This document shows, piece after piece, positions 39,601 through 54,600 of a stretch of DNA of 64,000 nucleotides; the first letter of the stretch is position 1; every line of letters begins with the position of its first letter. This stretch comes from Notospermus geniculatus. Its lineage: Eukaryota > Nemertea > Pilidiophora > Heteronemertea > Lineidae. The stretch lies in contig NMRB01000155.1 in the NCBI GenBank assembly GCA_002633025.1, forward strand, positions 522,425-586,424, in the 5' to 3' direction. A program made the translations under genes and the position numbers. The notes beneath the pieces are model-generated. The model did no database searches. It was given only the letters and a program-made list of their open reading frames with translations, and had not been told where the DNA came from.

Positions 39601-42600
39601 GAGTTGTCGTTTAATGTCACCGACGTGACAGAGAACCAGGAGTATGAGTTCCGTGTGTCTGCCGTCAACGCTGAGGGACAGGGACCACCATGTGACACGC
39701 TCGGACCAATCAAAGCCAAGAATCCTTACGGTGAGTGTGGCGACATCGGCTTACATGGGAGGTATTGAATCTGGTTGAATCCTGGAGGTTCTGCAGTTGG
39801 GTATTAAGATAACAGACTTAACAAGTACTTGTATTGCTCCACTTGCGAGTTTTCTCAGTGAGTTAGCTCTCAATGGAAAAAACTTCACCACTGTTGGTTT
39901 CTTCACGGCTCAGGCTGGGGCAAATGACACAAACGACTGGCCACAGTTTTCTACGGCTAAGGCCCAGAGATAGCCAACTTTCCCAAGAATACTCTCACGA
40001 GGAGCAGTGCCTTAAAGGTGCTAGTTTGACATCACAGGAGATGAAAGGTTACCATCATTCTCTACCATATTATAATTTCTCATCAAAATCTCCTTCCAGA
40101 TGTCCCTGGACAACCAGGTAAACCTGACGTGGAGACCATCACCGCCGATTCTGCCTCTCTCCGCTGGAAGCCTCCTCAAGACGACGGCGGGAGTCCAATC
40201 ACCAATTATATCGTCGAGATGAAGCAGCCGCATGAGCCCCAGTGGACTGCCGTCAGTACCGGTGTTACCGTTCTCAGTCCGGAGTTCACGGTGACCGGTC
40301 TGAAGCCGGAGACGGATTATATCTTCCGTGTGACTGCTGAGAACAAGGCAGGGAAAGGCAAACCGTCTGAACCATCTGATGTGGCCAAATATGGTAGGTC
40401 GAGATTCTTTTCCATTCTCAATGACAAGGTTAGGCACTGTCACTTACAAAAACTGAAATAAACATACCACATTTGTGATGGGCCTGTTCGATTTCAGATT
40501 ACCAATTTCTCCTTGCTATATTTCAGTTGTCCCAGTCAAGATCATCCGTCCTCTCCAAGACATCAACGTCAAACAGCTCCCCGCCAAGGCCACCTTCGAG
40601 TGTGAACTTAACAAATCTGGCGTGGAGGTCACATGGTTAAGGAATGGTAAACCAATCACAGACAAGAAATATCGCATCGAGAACGTGGACTGTGTCTACC
40701 GCCTCCATCTTGATGACGTCACAGATGAGGATGATGGCGACTACACGATCGCCATCACCGCTGATCTCAAGTCCGAGGCTGGGCTTATGATTGAAGGTAT
40801 GCAGGCTAACGATATTCTCAACCCCCTGTGGCGCGTACAGCTGATCAGATCATGGGCGAGCATGACAAAACTGCTGCTGGTTTGAACTTGAGACCATTTG
40901 CGTGCAGGTCAGACCAGAGACACTACACCAACCAAATATTATCTCACGGTACCAACTTTATTTCAGTTCCACCAACTCTGGCCCTTGACAAAGACTTTGA
41001 AGACACCATCATTATGAAGGCCAATACGTCTAAGATCATCCAGATCCCATTCTCTGCAAGTCCGATGCCGGAGGTGAAGTGGACTTTCAATGAGGGGAAA
41101 TTCTCGGATACAAAGCGTATCACAACGGAGACAATCCGTGGTATGACAGCCCTGACGATCAGCCGAGCTGAAAGGAAGGATGCCGGTGATTACCAAGTGG
41201 TCATTAAGAATAAATTTGGTACTGTGACCCATTCGATCAAGGTCATTGTCCTGGACAAGCCTTCCCCGCCGAGAAACCTGAAGGTTCCTGAGGTGACTCC
41301 AGATTCTGCACGCCTGACGTGGGAGGTACCGGAAGATGACGGCGGCTCACCAATCACGGGATACATCGTGGAGAAACGTGATATCAACCGTCAGACGTGG
41401 AACAAGATTGCCACGACAACGGACCTGACGACCCTCGCCGATAAACTGATCGAGAAGAATAAGTACGTGTTCCGTGTGTCGGCCGAGAATGATGTCGGCG
41501 TTAGTGAACCAGTGGAATCTGCTCCTGTCACTGCCAAATGGACGTTTGGTGAGTCAAACATTCTTTGTTAACATTTGCAAGACACCAGTTTAATGCAGTG
41601 TTTCCACCAGAGGGTACTAAGGGTACTATGCTAGTACCCTCAAAGGAACAGAAAACCGGAGTACTTCACTACGATGGCAGATGGTGTTTCAACCTGTCAA
41701 ATTCTAGTTTTAGCAACTTCTTGTCTCTTGACTTGCCCCCTTACTATTTGCTCTAAATGTCTGTGCATGTTTCTTCAGACCCCCCTGGCCCACCAGAGGC
41801 CCCCATCATATCAGACATCTACAAGACATCTGCCGTCATCAACTGGCAACCACCCAAGAAAGATGGCGGATCTCCCGTCATTGGCTACCATCTTGAGCGC
41901 AAGATGGAGTCGAGCACTCGTTGGGCGAAGATCAACAAAGATATTATCACCGAGTTGAACTTCAAGGATGAGGACCTAAAGGAAGGCATGGAATATGAAT
42001 ACCGTGTGATGGCGGAGAACAAGGCTGGCGTCGGGCCGCCGAGTTCACCGTCAAAACCGTTTAAGGCAAAGGACCCATGGGGTGAGTGGATTTGAGTTTC
42101 GTCTCCCGACAAAATTTGCTGATAATGAGCTGAGATACATTCTTAAGTTAAGAAAACGATGGCTTATAGTTCGTGTAATCTTTTCAGATCTGCCTGGACC
42201 ACCTGGTATTCCACAATTCAGTGATATCACCAACACATCCATTAAACTGTCATGGACTCCACCAGAAAACGACGGTGGTACACCCATCACGAACTACATC
42301 ATCGAGTATAAACTCAAGGATGGTACAAAATGGGCTGTCGCCAACGACGACACCGTCACAGACACGACGTTTGTAGTGAAACGTTTGAAGACTGATTCTG
42401 AATACGTTTTCCGAGTGAGCGCAGTCAACAAAGTTGGACAAGGTCCACCATCACAAGGCGAACCTATTCTTATCAAGGAACCTTTGGGTATGTTATCTTC
42501 TTCATACATTCAACCTCCTTCAAGTCTTAGAGAAGTTTTCTCTGCTGTTGGAGACATTCTGCACTGAATACGACTAAACACAATGTTGCAAGTACTTCAT

Positions 42601-45600
42601 GAAGTGACCCAACATGAGCTGTCAAGGTGCAGAAGTTGAAATATCCGCATCTGTCACGGATGAGGTCACAGGTTCGTCCCCCAGTTTTCCAGTGGCTTCA
42701 TGCAGTAGGGAGGGGATCGCTCCTCTGGTTTCCTCCTACATTACTGAACTATCACCCAGTATTACATGTATATGATGAATAGCTGTAATGCCCTGAGATG
42801 TCGCTTGCCCTCCTGAAATAACCCATCTTTACTGCATTCAATAAGTCATTTCGATTGTTTGTTTCCAGTTGGTGAGGCCCCGGCCATCAGCCACAAGTTG
42901 GAGGATGTGACTGTCATCTCACCAGAGGTCGCTAAACTCGACTGTGACATCGAGATGGGAAAACCAGACGCTGAAATCAAATGGTGGGTACAGCTGTCCA
43001 CTACAGTACTATTGTCAACCTGCAGAGATGTAGATTTCAGCTATAGTGTTGTAAGGCCGATAACCCTTTCCTTGGTTGTGACATGTGCCTACTTTTGCTA
43101 CATCAGGTCACATATTTGCTTTGGATGGGCCTAGTCGACAGTTTTTGACAGCACCTGTTTCTCTTGGTTAACAGGTACAAAGATGGCAAACAGATTACAC
43201 CCAGCAAGAAATATGAGATGACACGTAAAGACAAGATGGCTGAGCTCTTGATCAAGGACTCGGAGCCAAAGGATGAGGGGACCTATAAGTGTGAGGCGTC
43301 TAATATCATCGGGAGTGTGGAGACCTCCGCCAAGGTTACTGTTCATGGTAAGTCTTCAAACTTGCTGTAGCACAAACAACTGGGCTCCAGCCCTAACGGA
43401 ATTTTGACATCATTGTACTCTAGTCCCGATAGTTGTTGTCCCGATGCATTAGGAAGGTTTCGCAAGCGCCCAGTTAGCCCATACGACGACGTTTATTGTT
43501 TGGGTACACCCACACAACAGATAAACGTCGTCGTAGGGCCTAACCGGGCGCTTGCGAAACCTCCCTATTGTTGCTGCACTGACACGCCTTTTGGCCCCTC
43601 TAGGCCTCATCAGGGTGGCTGGACTTGACTGGCATCTGCCTCGGTTGATGGTCAGGTGCAGAATTATGAAATGCAGAATTGAGGGCAGGGATTAGAGCCC
43701 AAGTCTCTCCACGGCCATTGGCTATGACACAATTTTGTTGTGGATCTAGGCTATATCTGTCGACGTTTCATCAAATAACCGGCCTCACGCATCATAACAC
43801 CTTACATATTTACAGTTCGTCCCAATATTGAATGTGACAAGAAATACAAAGAACCACAAAGTCTTCGAGCTGGTTCGACCTTGACCATCCCAGTCAAGGT
43901 CACGGGTAAACCACAGCCGACAGTCTCCTGGTCTCTTAATGACAAGACACTCGCCCCATCGGGCAATATTACCATAGTAACCGAGGGTGAATCATCCATG
44001 ATTACTGTGAAGCCGTGTAACCGGACCGAGTCTGGGGTCTACCTCGTGTCGGCGGAAAATCTCGTTGGTACGGCGAACAAGGAATTTGAAGTCATCGTAA
44101 AAGATGTCCCATCTGTTCCACGAGAGCTCAAGGTCACTGACGTCCAGAAGGAGTCCATCGCCATCAGTTGGCAGGTCCCAGAAGATGACGATGGCTCACC
44201 AATCAAGGCTTACATCATCGAGAAACGTGACGCCAAGAAAAATACCTGGTCATCTGCGGGTAAAGTGAAGCCGACAGAACTGGCCTTCACTCTGACCAAA
44301 CTGATTGAAGGCAATGAGTATCATATCAGGGTGATAGCTGAGAATGAGATCGGTCAGAGCAAGCCAGCGGAGATACCAGAACCTGTCAAAGCTAAGAGTC
44401 CATTTGGTGAGTACAGCTCGATTTCAAACACATCAAGTTTGCCAGGGTGGTTTTGCCATTTTACAAAACTTCAGTTGAAGCAGCATGTACTGATTCATGT
44501 ATTCTTTCCAGATCTCCCTGGTCCACCACTGAACCTCCATCTTACTGACATCAGCAAGACTCAGATTTCGATCGCATACGAGCCACCAGAGTCTGACGGC
44601 GGCACCCCGATCATCGGCTACGTCATCGAGCGACGCCAAGCTTACAGCACAAAGTGGATAAGACTGAACAAAGAGCCAGTGCCAGACTTGGCCTACACTG
44701 TGTCAGACGTGACAGAGAACCAGGAGTATGAGTTTAGAGTCAGTGCACAGAACGCCGAGGGTGTCGGACCGCCATCGCAGACTCTAGGACCAATCAAAGC
44801 CAAGGATCCTTATGGTATGTATCACCATTTGGCAGCTCAGATCTTCTGATGAATCACCAAACTGCAAGGGCCAGCGCACCACAGTATCAAAGGCACTTCA
44901 CGTTGTTATCCCACTCTCTCCAGAAACCTTCCGGGGAATTCAAGGAGCAGCTCATTCAGTACTGGGTCCTTATGAAGTGGCAACTGGTTATCGAAATCGA
45001 GGTCTCTCGGTCATGAGCTGGAGGATCTTACCACTACGCTTCTACTCCGCATTTGATTTTTGGTCCATTGTCTTGAAAAAGAGTTGTCCTTTACTGAAAT
45101 CACTGTATCTCTCTGTTGTATTTCAGATGTTCCTGGTCAACCTGGTAAACCCGTTGTTGATGAAATCACCGCTGAGACCGCCCACGTAACTTGGGCACCA
45201 CCTAAAGATGACGGCGGCAGCCCCATCGTCAACTATATCGTGGAGATGAAACAGCCCCAGGCCTATGAATGGTCTGTCGTCAACGCTGACTTCACCGTCC
45301 CGAACCCTGAAATCACTGTCAAAGGCCTCAAACCTGAGACGGACTACATCTTCAGGGCAACAGCAGTCAACAAGGCCGGGCCTGGTAAACCATCAGAGCC
45401 ATCAGATATCGCCAAATATGGTAAGTGTACAAGTTGATTTGTGATTCTTTGGTTGCTTGGATGATGCCATGGTCATTATCAGGAGTAGGCTTTAGGGTTC
45501 AGGGTTAGGAGGCCAGGTATCAAGGGTTGTTGGATCGGGGCCAGGGGTTAGGATTCAGAGTGGATGACATTCACCCCTTCAGCGATAGTTGGTGGTTCAC

Positions 45601-48600
45601 TTCCTTCATCACTGCATGCGGGAAGCATAGACCACCAGTGTGAGTACTTCAGGATGGCAAGCCTGGTGCCCTTTCAGAAGTTACTTGACCTGCAGCCTTC
45701 ATGAGGATCATCACCTCAGAATTTGTCTCCTTGTTGTTTCTCCAGAAACTCCCCTGAAGATCATCAAACCACTGGAAGATGTTGAAGTGAAGAAAATCCC
45801 ATCCACTGTTATGTTTGAATGTAAACTGAACAAAGCAGACGTCGACGTTGAGTGGTACAAGGATGATAAACTCCTCGCTCCCGGCAAGAAATATAAGATG
45901 GAGGCCAAGGGCGCCATCTATAAACTGACGGTGAATGATGCCGATGATGAGGATGATGGACAATACACGTTCAAGGTCAAGGACAAAGATCTCAAGTCGC
46001 AGGCGGGGCTTTTTGTGGAAGGTTCGTACAGATCTTTTCATTTTCGATTATGCAAATTCTATTTCTGCCATTACACATCAGACTTCAAGGTAGTAAAAGT
46101 AAAGTCGTCTCCGAATTTCGTATATTTGGTAATGTGAAATTTTTCGTAAAAGTTTTTCCTGCACCAATTGTCTCCGTTTGTCTTTAGTTCCCCCGGCTTT
46201 GAAACTGGACAAGGACTTCCAAGATACCATCATCATGAAGGTCAACACATCCAAGGTCATTGAGATTCCATTCTCGGCTGCTCCGATGCCCAAGGTCACA
46301 TGGACCTTCAACGATGCTCAATTTTCCGATGAGAAACGCATCACAGAGCAGACAATCCGTGGGATGACGTCGTTGACGATCAGCCGTGCTGAGAGACAGG
46401 ATGCTGGCGATTATGCCGTTAAGATTGAGAACAAGTTCGGTACTGTCAGCCATGCCATCAGGGTCATTGTACTGGGTAAGTCAGTTTGAATGCTCTTTGT
46501 TGCCGCCGAGACCGAACAGTTTGATACACATTTGAAAGAATCATGTAGGCCTACCATCTAACTCATACTGACTGTGTCATCCTGTGCTTTTCAGACAAAC
46601 CGTCCCCACCCGAGAACCTCAAGTTCCCTGAGGTGACCCCACAGTCCTGTAAGCTGACCTGGGACGTCCCCAAGGATGATGGCGGCTCACCAATCACTGG
46701 ATACATTGTTGAGAAACGTGACGCTAACCGACAGACCTGGAATGAGGTTGGCCAGACGGAGAAGTTAGAATTCGTCGTGCATAAACTTGTTGAAAACAAC
46801 AAATATGTTTTCCGAGTTTCGGCCCAGAATGATGTCGGCGTAAGTGAACCAGCTGAGACGCCGGTAATCACGGTCAAGTGGACTTTTGGTGAGTAGTATT
46901 CTTGTGTACAGCTTGTGCTGATGACATCGTAGAAAAATCTGCCATCTTGACAGCCAGATTGGCGTCAGATTACGTCATTGACCCACGTGGCACACACAGT
47001 TGCGTGAATGACCATCAGCATGCTGCCAGAGCTGTCTTCAAAGTATCCATGTCTTAAACTCTTTGCAGAACCCCCTGGTCCACCGGAACAACCAACCCTA
47101 TCTGATATCTTCAAGACGTCCGCTGTAGTGAGCTGGCAGCCGCCGCTGAATGATGGCGGGTCCCCGATCATCGGCTACCATGTTGAGCGGCGAATGACCT
47201 CCAGTAATCGCTGGGCCAAGATCAACAAGGAAATTATCACGGAGTTGACCTTCAAGGATGAGGACCTAAAGGAAGGCATGGAGTATCAGTATCGTATCAT
47301 GGCTGAGAACAAGGCCGGTGTCGGCCCACCGAGCGAGCCTAGCAAGCCGTTCACAGCCAAGGATCCATGGGGTGAGAACATCTTTTATTTTAAAACAAAC
47401 CGATTCCAGCGGATCATTGCGTATTGACTGCATGACAACATCAAACTTATCCTCACTACTTCCCATCTGTGATATTTACAGACAAACCAGGTCCACCTGG
47501 CATTCCACAGTTCAGCGAGGTGACAGATATGTCCGTCAGGGTAACCTGGACCCCACCAGAAGACGACGGTGGCGCCCCCATCACTGGCTACCACCTAGAA
47601 TACATGGTAGTCGGTGGAAAGAAATGGGCCCCAGCCTCAGTTGACAAGTTATCCGACTTGACGCTGATCGTGAAACGTTTGAAGACGGACACCGAGTACA
47701 TATTCCGTGTTTGTGCGGAGAACAAGGTCGGGACGGGTCCATATTCTGACAACACTGAACCAATCAAAATCAAGGCTCCACTCGGTAAGTTGACAAACTT
47801 CAGGATGGTGTGAAATCTAATGTAATTTAGTGACGCCTAGTTCATGGTGTGACTGGGGTTGAACCTGGATTCTCAGAGGTGAGTGGCACTGCCGTTTCCG
47901 CTGCACCACCTTCTGACAACCCAAAAGAGAGTGATGACACATGTGTATTTTCTGTTTTCAGTTGGTGATGCCCCCAAACTTGATGTTGGCCTCGAGGACG
48001 TGACTGTGATTGTTCCAAATGAAGCAAACCTTGAGTGTCATATAGATTGTGGTACACCTGCTGCTGAAATCAAATGGTAAGGATGAATTTAACTCCCTCA
48101 GAATGTCTCGACTTTTTCGTCAGCATTGACCTGCCTTCAACAGCATGCTGCCAGTGGCCGTATGACGTTCCTCACTCCCTGTAGGAAAATCCTGGATCTG
48201 CCCCTGGAAAGATGTGGTGGATGATTCTAGCTTCATATTAAACGCTGAGGGCTGCGATATTAAACATCCGTTTTCTGGCATTCCAGTTTCTGTGCTGACA
48301 TTTTCGCCTCTTTTCCAGGTTCAAGGGTGACAAGCCCATCACGTCTGGCGGCCGTTACACAATCACCTACAAGGACAAACTATCTGAGCTCAAGATCAAG
48401 GACACCAACCCTGATGATGCTGCCAAATACAAGTGTACTGCTTCCAATATCATTGGAAATGTTCAGACGTCTGCTAATCTTCTTGTACACAGTGAGTAGG
48501 CCTACTTCATTATGACATCTTTGCAGCTGGAATGAAAATTGCTGGTGCTGAAAAAAATTGAAGGAATTTTGTGTAGAATAAATAAATAAATATTCTTCAG

Positions 48601-51600
48601 AAAATTCTGTCAACTGCTGGTAGATTTGGAGAACATCATCATAAAGTTGTTGTCTGTCCAAGAGGTGCTCCCCATGCTTGGGACTTCGCAGTGCCTAAGT
48701 TCACAAGACCATCCTCTGATATCCTATTCCAGTGCATCCAAACATTGAATACGACAAGAAGTTTGCGGAGCCACAGTCGATCAAGGCCGGCAAGACATTC
48801 AACGTCCCAGTCAAGATTACCGGTATTCCCCGGCCGAAGGTCACATGGTCTGTCAATGAGCAGCCTGTCGAGACGTCAGATCGGTTGACCTTAGAGGCCA
48901 AGGACACACACCACAGTATCACCTTGAAGAATCTGATCAGGAAGGATGCTGGTGTTTATACCGTGTCGGCAGAAAATGTGGTCGGAAGGAAGCATGCGGA
49001 GTTTGAGCTCAAAGTTCTTGGTGAGTCTCAAAAAATACATCCCTTTGGAACTAAAACCGCTGGTCTACCATGTAATAGGGCCTAGCTTCAAATCTGGGGG
49101 CCGATTGTACCACCGTTCATGCCGTTGGTTTCATGGAAGTAATATTCACTATATTGTATCTTTTGTTCCAGATGTGCCCTCACCTCCACGTGACCTCAAG
49201 GTCACTGACGTTCAGAAAGAGTCAATCGCTGTTGCCTGGCAACCATCTGAGGATGATGGTGGTTCACCAATCACAAACTACATCCTGGAGAAGCGTGATG
49301 CCAAGAAGACAACTTGGTCCAATGCTGGCAAGGTCAAACCCACGGACTTGGAATTCACTGTGTCAAAACTGATCGAAGGCAATGAGTACTTCATTCGTGT
49401 GATCGCTGAGAATGCCATCGGACAGAGTGAACCGTGTGAACTCAAGGAACCGGTCAAGGCCAAGAGTCCATTTGGTGAGTCATCAGTCTATCTTGCTCTT
49501 CAAGTTGCCATTTGATATTTGGGATGCCACAGCTTTCGTTACATGATGAGTTTGTACAAGAACCTCATAATACATTTTCTCCCTGCAGATGTTCCTGGTC
49601 CACCTATCAATCTTCACTTGACTGACGTCTCCAAGACTGAAATCTCCATCGCTTGGGAACCCCCGACATCAGATGGAGGCTCTCCAATCATTGGCTACAT
49701 CGTCGAGAGGCGTCAGGCCAAGAGCAACCGCTGGGTCAAGTTGAACAAGACACCAGTCCCTGAGTTGACATATTCTGTATCTGACGTGATTGAAAACCAG
49801 GAGTACGAGTTCCAAGTATCGGCGGAAAACGCCGAGGGACAGGGTCCACCAACGGACACTCTTGGTCCGATCAAAGCCAAGGATCCATATGGTAAGTTAC
49901 TGCCACATGATGTGCTTGAGTCGACCTGTAGATACCCCTGAAATTCTATCGTAATGGGGTACCGGCAGACCTAATCCGCGACGCGGCGCTGACTATCAAC
50001 TCGGTCATAACTGCGTCATTGAAAGTGAGACTAACGTTATTTTCCAATTAATTCTGAATAGCACACCCTGTTTCTAGGCCAAATATAACTAAAACATTGC
50101 ACTCAATTTCTGATTTTAATTTTTCTATCATTAAGTACAGAAGTGCTAAAATATATCTTATGGCTTTTGAGCAAAAACCTCTGCGGGAACATGATGAATT
50201 TAATCGATAAAGTTGACCATTTTAGCGTAAACGACAGGCGAATGGTCGACGTCATGGGTTGTGAATGACGCAGTTTTTGCAACGTCAGAATGACGCACAA
50301 CGGCTGATGACGTTCAACAATCGCAAAGGCATGCGCACCTGCGTTTTAACCGAGTTGATGATCAGCGCCCCCTTTTGTTTGCCGGTACCCCATTGCCATA
50401 ACTTTGTAGTCTTCTACCCATACTTCTACCCGTGCAAATCACCAACCTCAAATGCTACCTCTGAATTTTTTCAGGTGTTCCTGGACAACCTGGTAAACCA
50501 GTCGTTGATGAAATCACCGCCGAGACCGCCCACGTGACCTGGGCGCCACCGAAAGACGACGGCGGCAGCCCTATCACCAACTATACCGTGGAGATGAAGC
50601 AACCCAATGAGTACAAGTGGTCTGTCGTGAATGCTGACTTCACCGTGCCGTCACCAGAGATCACGGTCAAAGGTCTCAAACCAGAGACGGACTACATCTT
50701 CAGGGCGACAGCTGTCAACAAGGCCGGGCCTGGCAAACCATCAGAGCCCTCTGATGTTGCTAAATACAGTAAGTAACCAGTTAACTGCGAACTTGAAATT
50801 GTGAAATATTAGTTTTATTGAGAATTAACTCATTGTAACATCTTGGTTGCTCACGCGACCTACTTCTTGGCGGACCAGTAACCTGGTACATGTATCTGCA
50901 TGGACTCTACATGTCATTGTCTATTACCTGCAGTGACTCCATTGAAAATCATCCGAGAAGTCCAGGACAACCGTGTGAAGAAGATGCCTGCAACCGTCAC
51001 CTTCGAGTGCGAACTCAACAAAGCTGATGTTGATATCGAGTGGTACAAGGGTGATCAGCTGATCGCACCGAGCAAGAAATACAAGATGTCCGCCAAGGGA
51101 GCTGTTTATAAACTGACGATTGAAGACGTGAATGATGAAGATGACTCTGATTACACCTTCAAGGTCAAGGACAGAGATCTCAAGTCCACCGCCGGACTCT
51201 TTGTTGAAGGTGAGCGAATTTGTGGTTTGCTATGATTTCTGCATGTTTCAGCACGTTTCTGAAAAGTTGCTTTGAACATTGGTTCTACCCTTGGTTCACT
51301 TTGAAGAAACTCTCCTTGATTTCTTGTCAATTCTATTTACAGTTCCACCGGCTCTGAAACTGGACAAGAGTTTTGAGGACACCATCATCATGAAAGTCAA
51401 CACATCCAAGGTCATTGAGATTCCGTTCTCGGCTGCTCCGATGCCCAAGGTCACATGGACCTTCAACGATGCTCAATTCTCCGACGAGAAACGCATCACA
51501 GAGCAGACAATCCGTGGGATGACATCGTTGACGATCAGCCGTGCTGAGAGACAGGATGCTGGCGATTATGCCGTCAAGATTGAAAACAAGTTTGGTACTG

Positions 51601-54600
51601 TCAGCCATGCCATCAAGGTCATTGTACTGGGTAAGTGTTTGGAATACTTTTTTGTGCACCTAGGCCAAATCCTTTTATAAAAATTTGAACCATGTAGGCC
51701 TCTGATCTAACTCGGAATTTGGAGAGAAGTGGGCATGGAATATCTGTTCTTGCATGGTACGAGTTGTATTGTGCTCTTCTTCAGACAAACCGTCCCCACC
51801 CGAGAACCTCAAGTTCCCTGAGGTGACCCCACAGTCCTGTAAGCTGACCTGGGACGTCCCCAAGGATGATGGCGGCTCACCAATCACTGGATACATCGTT
51901 GAGAAACGTGACGCTAACCGACAGACGTTCAATGAAGTTGCCACGACAGACAAACTGGAGGAAGTTGTGGGCAAGCTTGTCGAAAACAACAAATATGTCT
52001 TCCGCGTCTCAGCCAAGAATGATGTCGGCGTGAGCGAACCAGCTGAGACACCGGTGATCACAGCGAAATATACATTTGGTGAGTAGAAAGCAAGTGATGG
52101 CTTTGCAGGCAAATGCAGTCAGGTTTTGCTAAAAATCATGAAAGCGAAACGTGCCACCTCAATTAACTGCCAATTGTGTACTTGCAGATAAACCAGGTCC
52201 ACCAGAAGCTCCCACGATCTCAGACATCTACAAAACATCTGCCGTAATCAACTGGGAACCACCAGCCAACGATGGTGGTGCTCCTGTGATCGGCTACCAC
52301 GTGGAGCGCAGAATGACATCGAGCAATCGCTGGGCCAAGATCAACAAAGACATCATCAAGGAGCTGACCTTGAAGGATGAGGACCTGAAAGAAGGCACAG
52401 AATACGAGTAATCGAGCTGGTTCGACCTTGACCATCCCAGTCAAGGTCACGGGTAAACCACAGCCGACAGTCTCCTGGTCTCTTAATGACAAGACACTCG
52501 CCCAATCGGGCAATATCACCATAGTAACCGAGGGTGAATCATCCATGATTACTGTGAAGCCGTGTAACCGGACTGAGTCCGGGGTGTACCTCGTGTCGGC
52601 AGAGAATCTCGTTGGTACGGCGAACAAAGAATTTGAAGTCATCGTAAAAGATGTCCCATCTGTTCCACGAGAGCTCAAGGTCACTGATGTCCAGAAGGAG
52701 TCCATCGCCATCAGTTGGCAGGTCCCAGAAGACGACGGCGGCTCACCGATCAAGGCTTACATCATCGAGAAACGTGACGCCAAGAAAAATACCTGGTCGT
52801 CCGCGGGTAAAGTGAAGCCGACGGAACTGGCCTTCACTCTGACGAAACTAATCGAAGGCAATGAGTATCATATCAGGGTGATAGCAGAGAATGAGATCGG
52901 TCAGAGCAAGCCAGTGGAAATACCAGAACCAGTCAAAGCCAAGAGTCCATTTGGTGAGTACAGCTGTACTTCAAAAACATCAAATTTGCCACGGTGATTT
53001 TGTCATTTTACAAACTTCAGTTGAAGCAGCATGTACTGATTCATGTATTCTTTCCAGATCTCCCTGGTCCACCACTGAACCTCCATCTCACTGACGTTAG
53101 CAAGACACAGATCTCGATCGCCTACGAGCCACCAGAATCTGATGGCGGCACCCCGATCATCGGCTACGTCATCGAGCGACGCCAAGCTTACAGCACAAAG
53201 TGGATAAGACTGAACAAAGAGCCAGTGCCAGACTTGGCCTACACTGTGTCAGATGTGACAGAGAACCAGGAGTACGAGTTCAGAGTTAGTGCACAGAATG
53301 CCGAGGGTGTCGGACCGCCATCGCAGACACTTGGACCAATCAAAGCCAAGGATCCTTATGGTATGTATCACCAATTGGCAGCTCAGATCTCCTGATGAAT
53401 CACCAAACTGGTCAGCGCACCACAGTATCAAAAGCACTTCACATTAAGTTATCTCACTCTCTCCAGAATCCTTCCGGGGAACTCATGGAGCACCTCATTC
53501 AGTGCTTTACTTGGTCATTATTGGCAAATAACGAACTCGAGGCTTCTCGGTCACAAGTCAGACAATCTGTTGTATTTCAGATGTTCCTGGTCAACCTGGT
53601 AAACCCGTTGTTGATGAAATCACCGCTGAGACGGCCCACGTGACATGGGCACCACCTAAAGACGATGGAGGCAGCCCCATCATCAACTATGTCGTGGAGA
53701 TGAAGCAGCCCCAGGCCTATGAATGGTCTGTCGTCAACGCTGACTTCACCGTCCCAAACCCTGAAATAACTGTCAAAGGCCTCAAACCGGAGACGGACTA
53801 CATCTTTAGGGCAACGGCAGTCAACAAGGCCGGGCCTGGTAAACCATCAGAGCCATCAGATATCGCCAAATATGGTAAGTGTACAAGTTGATTTGGGATT
53901 CTTTGGTTGCTTGGATGATGCCATGGTCATTATCAGGAGTAGGCTTTTGGAGTCAGGGATAGGAGGCCAGGTATCAAGGGTTGTTGGATCGGGGCCAGGG
54001 GTTAGGATTCAGAGTGGATGACATTCACCCCTTCAGCGATAGTTGGTGGTTCACTTCCTTCATCACTGCACGCGGGAACACAGACCACCGGTGAGTACTT
54101 CAGGATGGCAAGCCTTGTGCGCTGTCACAAATTACTTGACCTGCAGCCTTCATGAGTATCATCACCTCAGAATTTGTCTCCTTGTTTCTCCAGAAACTCC
54201 CCTGAAGATCATCAAACCACTGGAAGATGTTGAAGTGAAGAAAATTCCATCCACTGTTATGTTTGAATGTAAACTGAACAAAGCAGACGTCGACGTTGAG
54301 TGGTACAAGGATGATAAACTCCTCGCTCCTGGTAAGAAATACAAGATGGAGGCCAAGGGCGCCATCTATAAACTGACAGTGAATGATGCCGATGATGAGG
54401 ATGATGGACAATACACGTTCAAGGTCAAGGACAAAGATCTCAAGTCGCAGGCGGGACTTTTTGTGGAAGGTTTGTACAGATCTTTTCATCTTCAACGCAA
54501 ATTCTATTTGTCCCATTATACATCAGAAATCAAAGTATTGTGAAATTTTTTGTAGAATTTTTTCGTAAATGTTTTTCCTGCACCAATTGTTTCCGTTTGT

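Noticed and set aside
46022-46027. Non-GT-AG splice at SR3 d6
   Set aside because: GTTCGT is a weak but valid GT donor in the right phase, and the SR5 copy reads GTTTGT.
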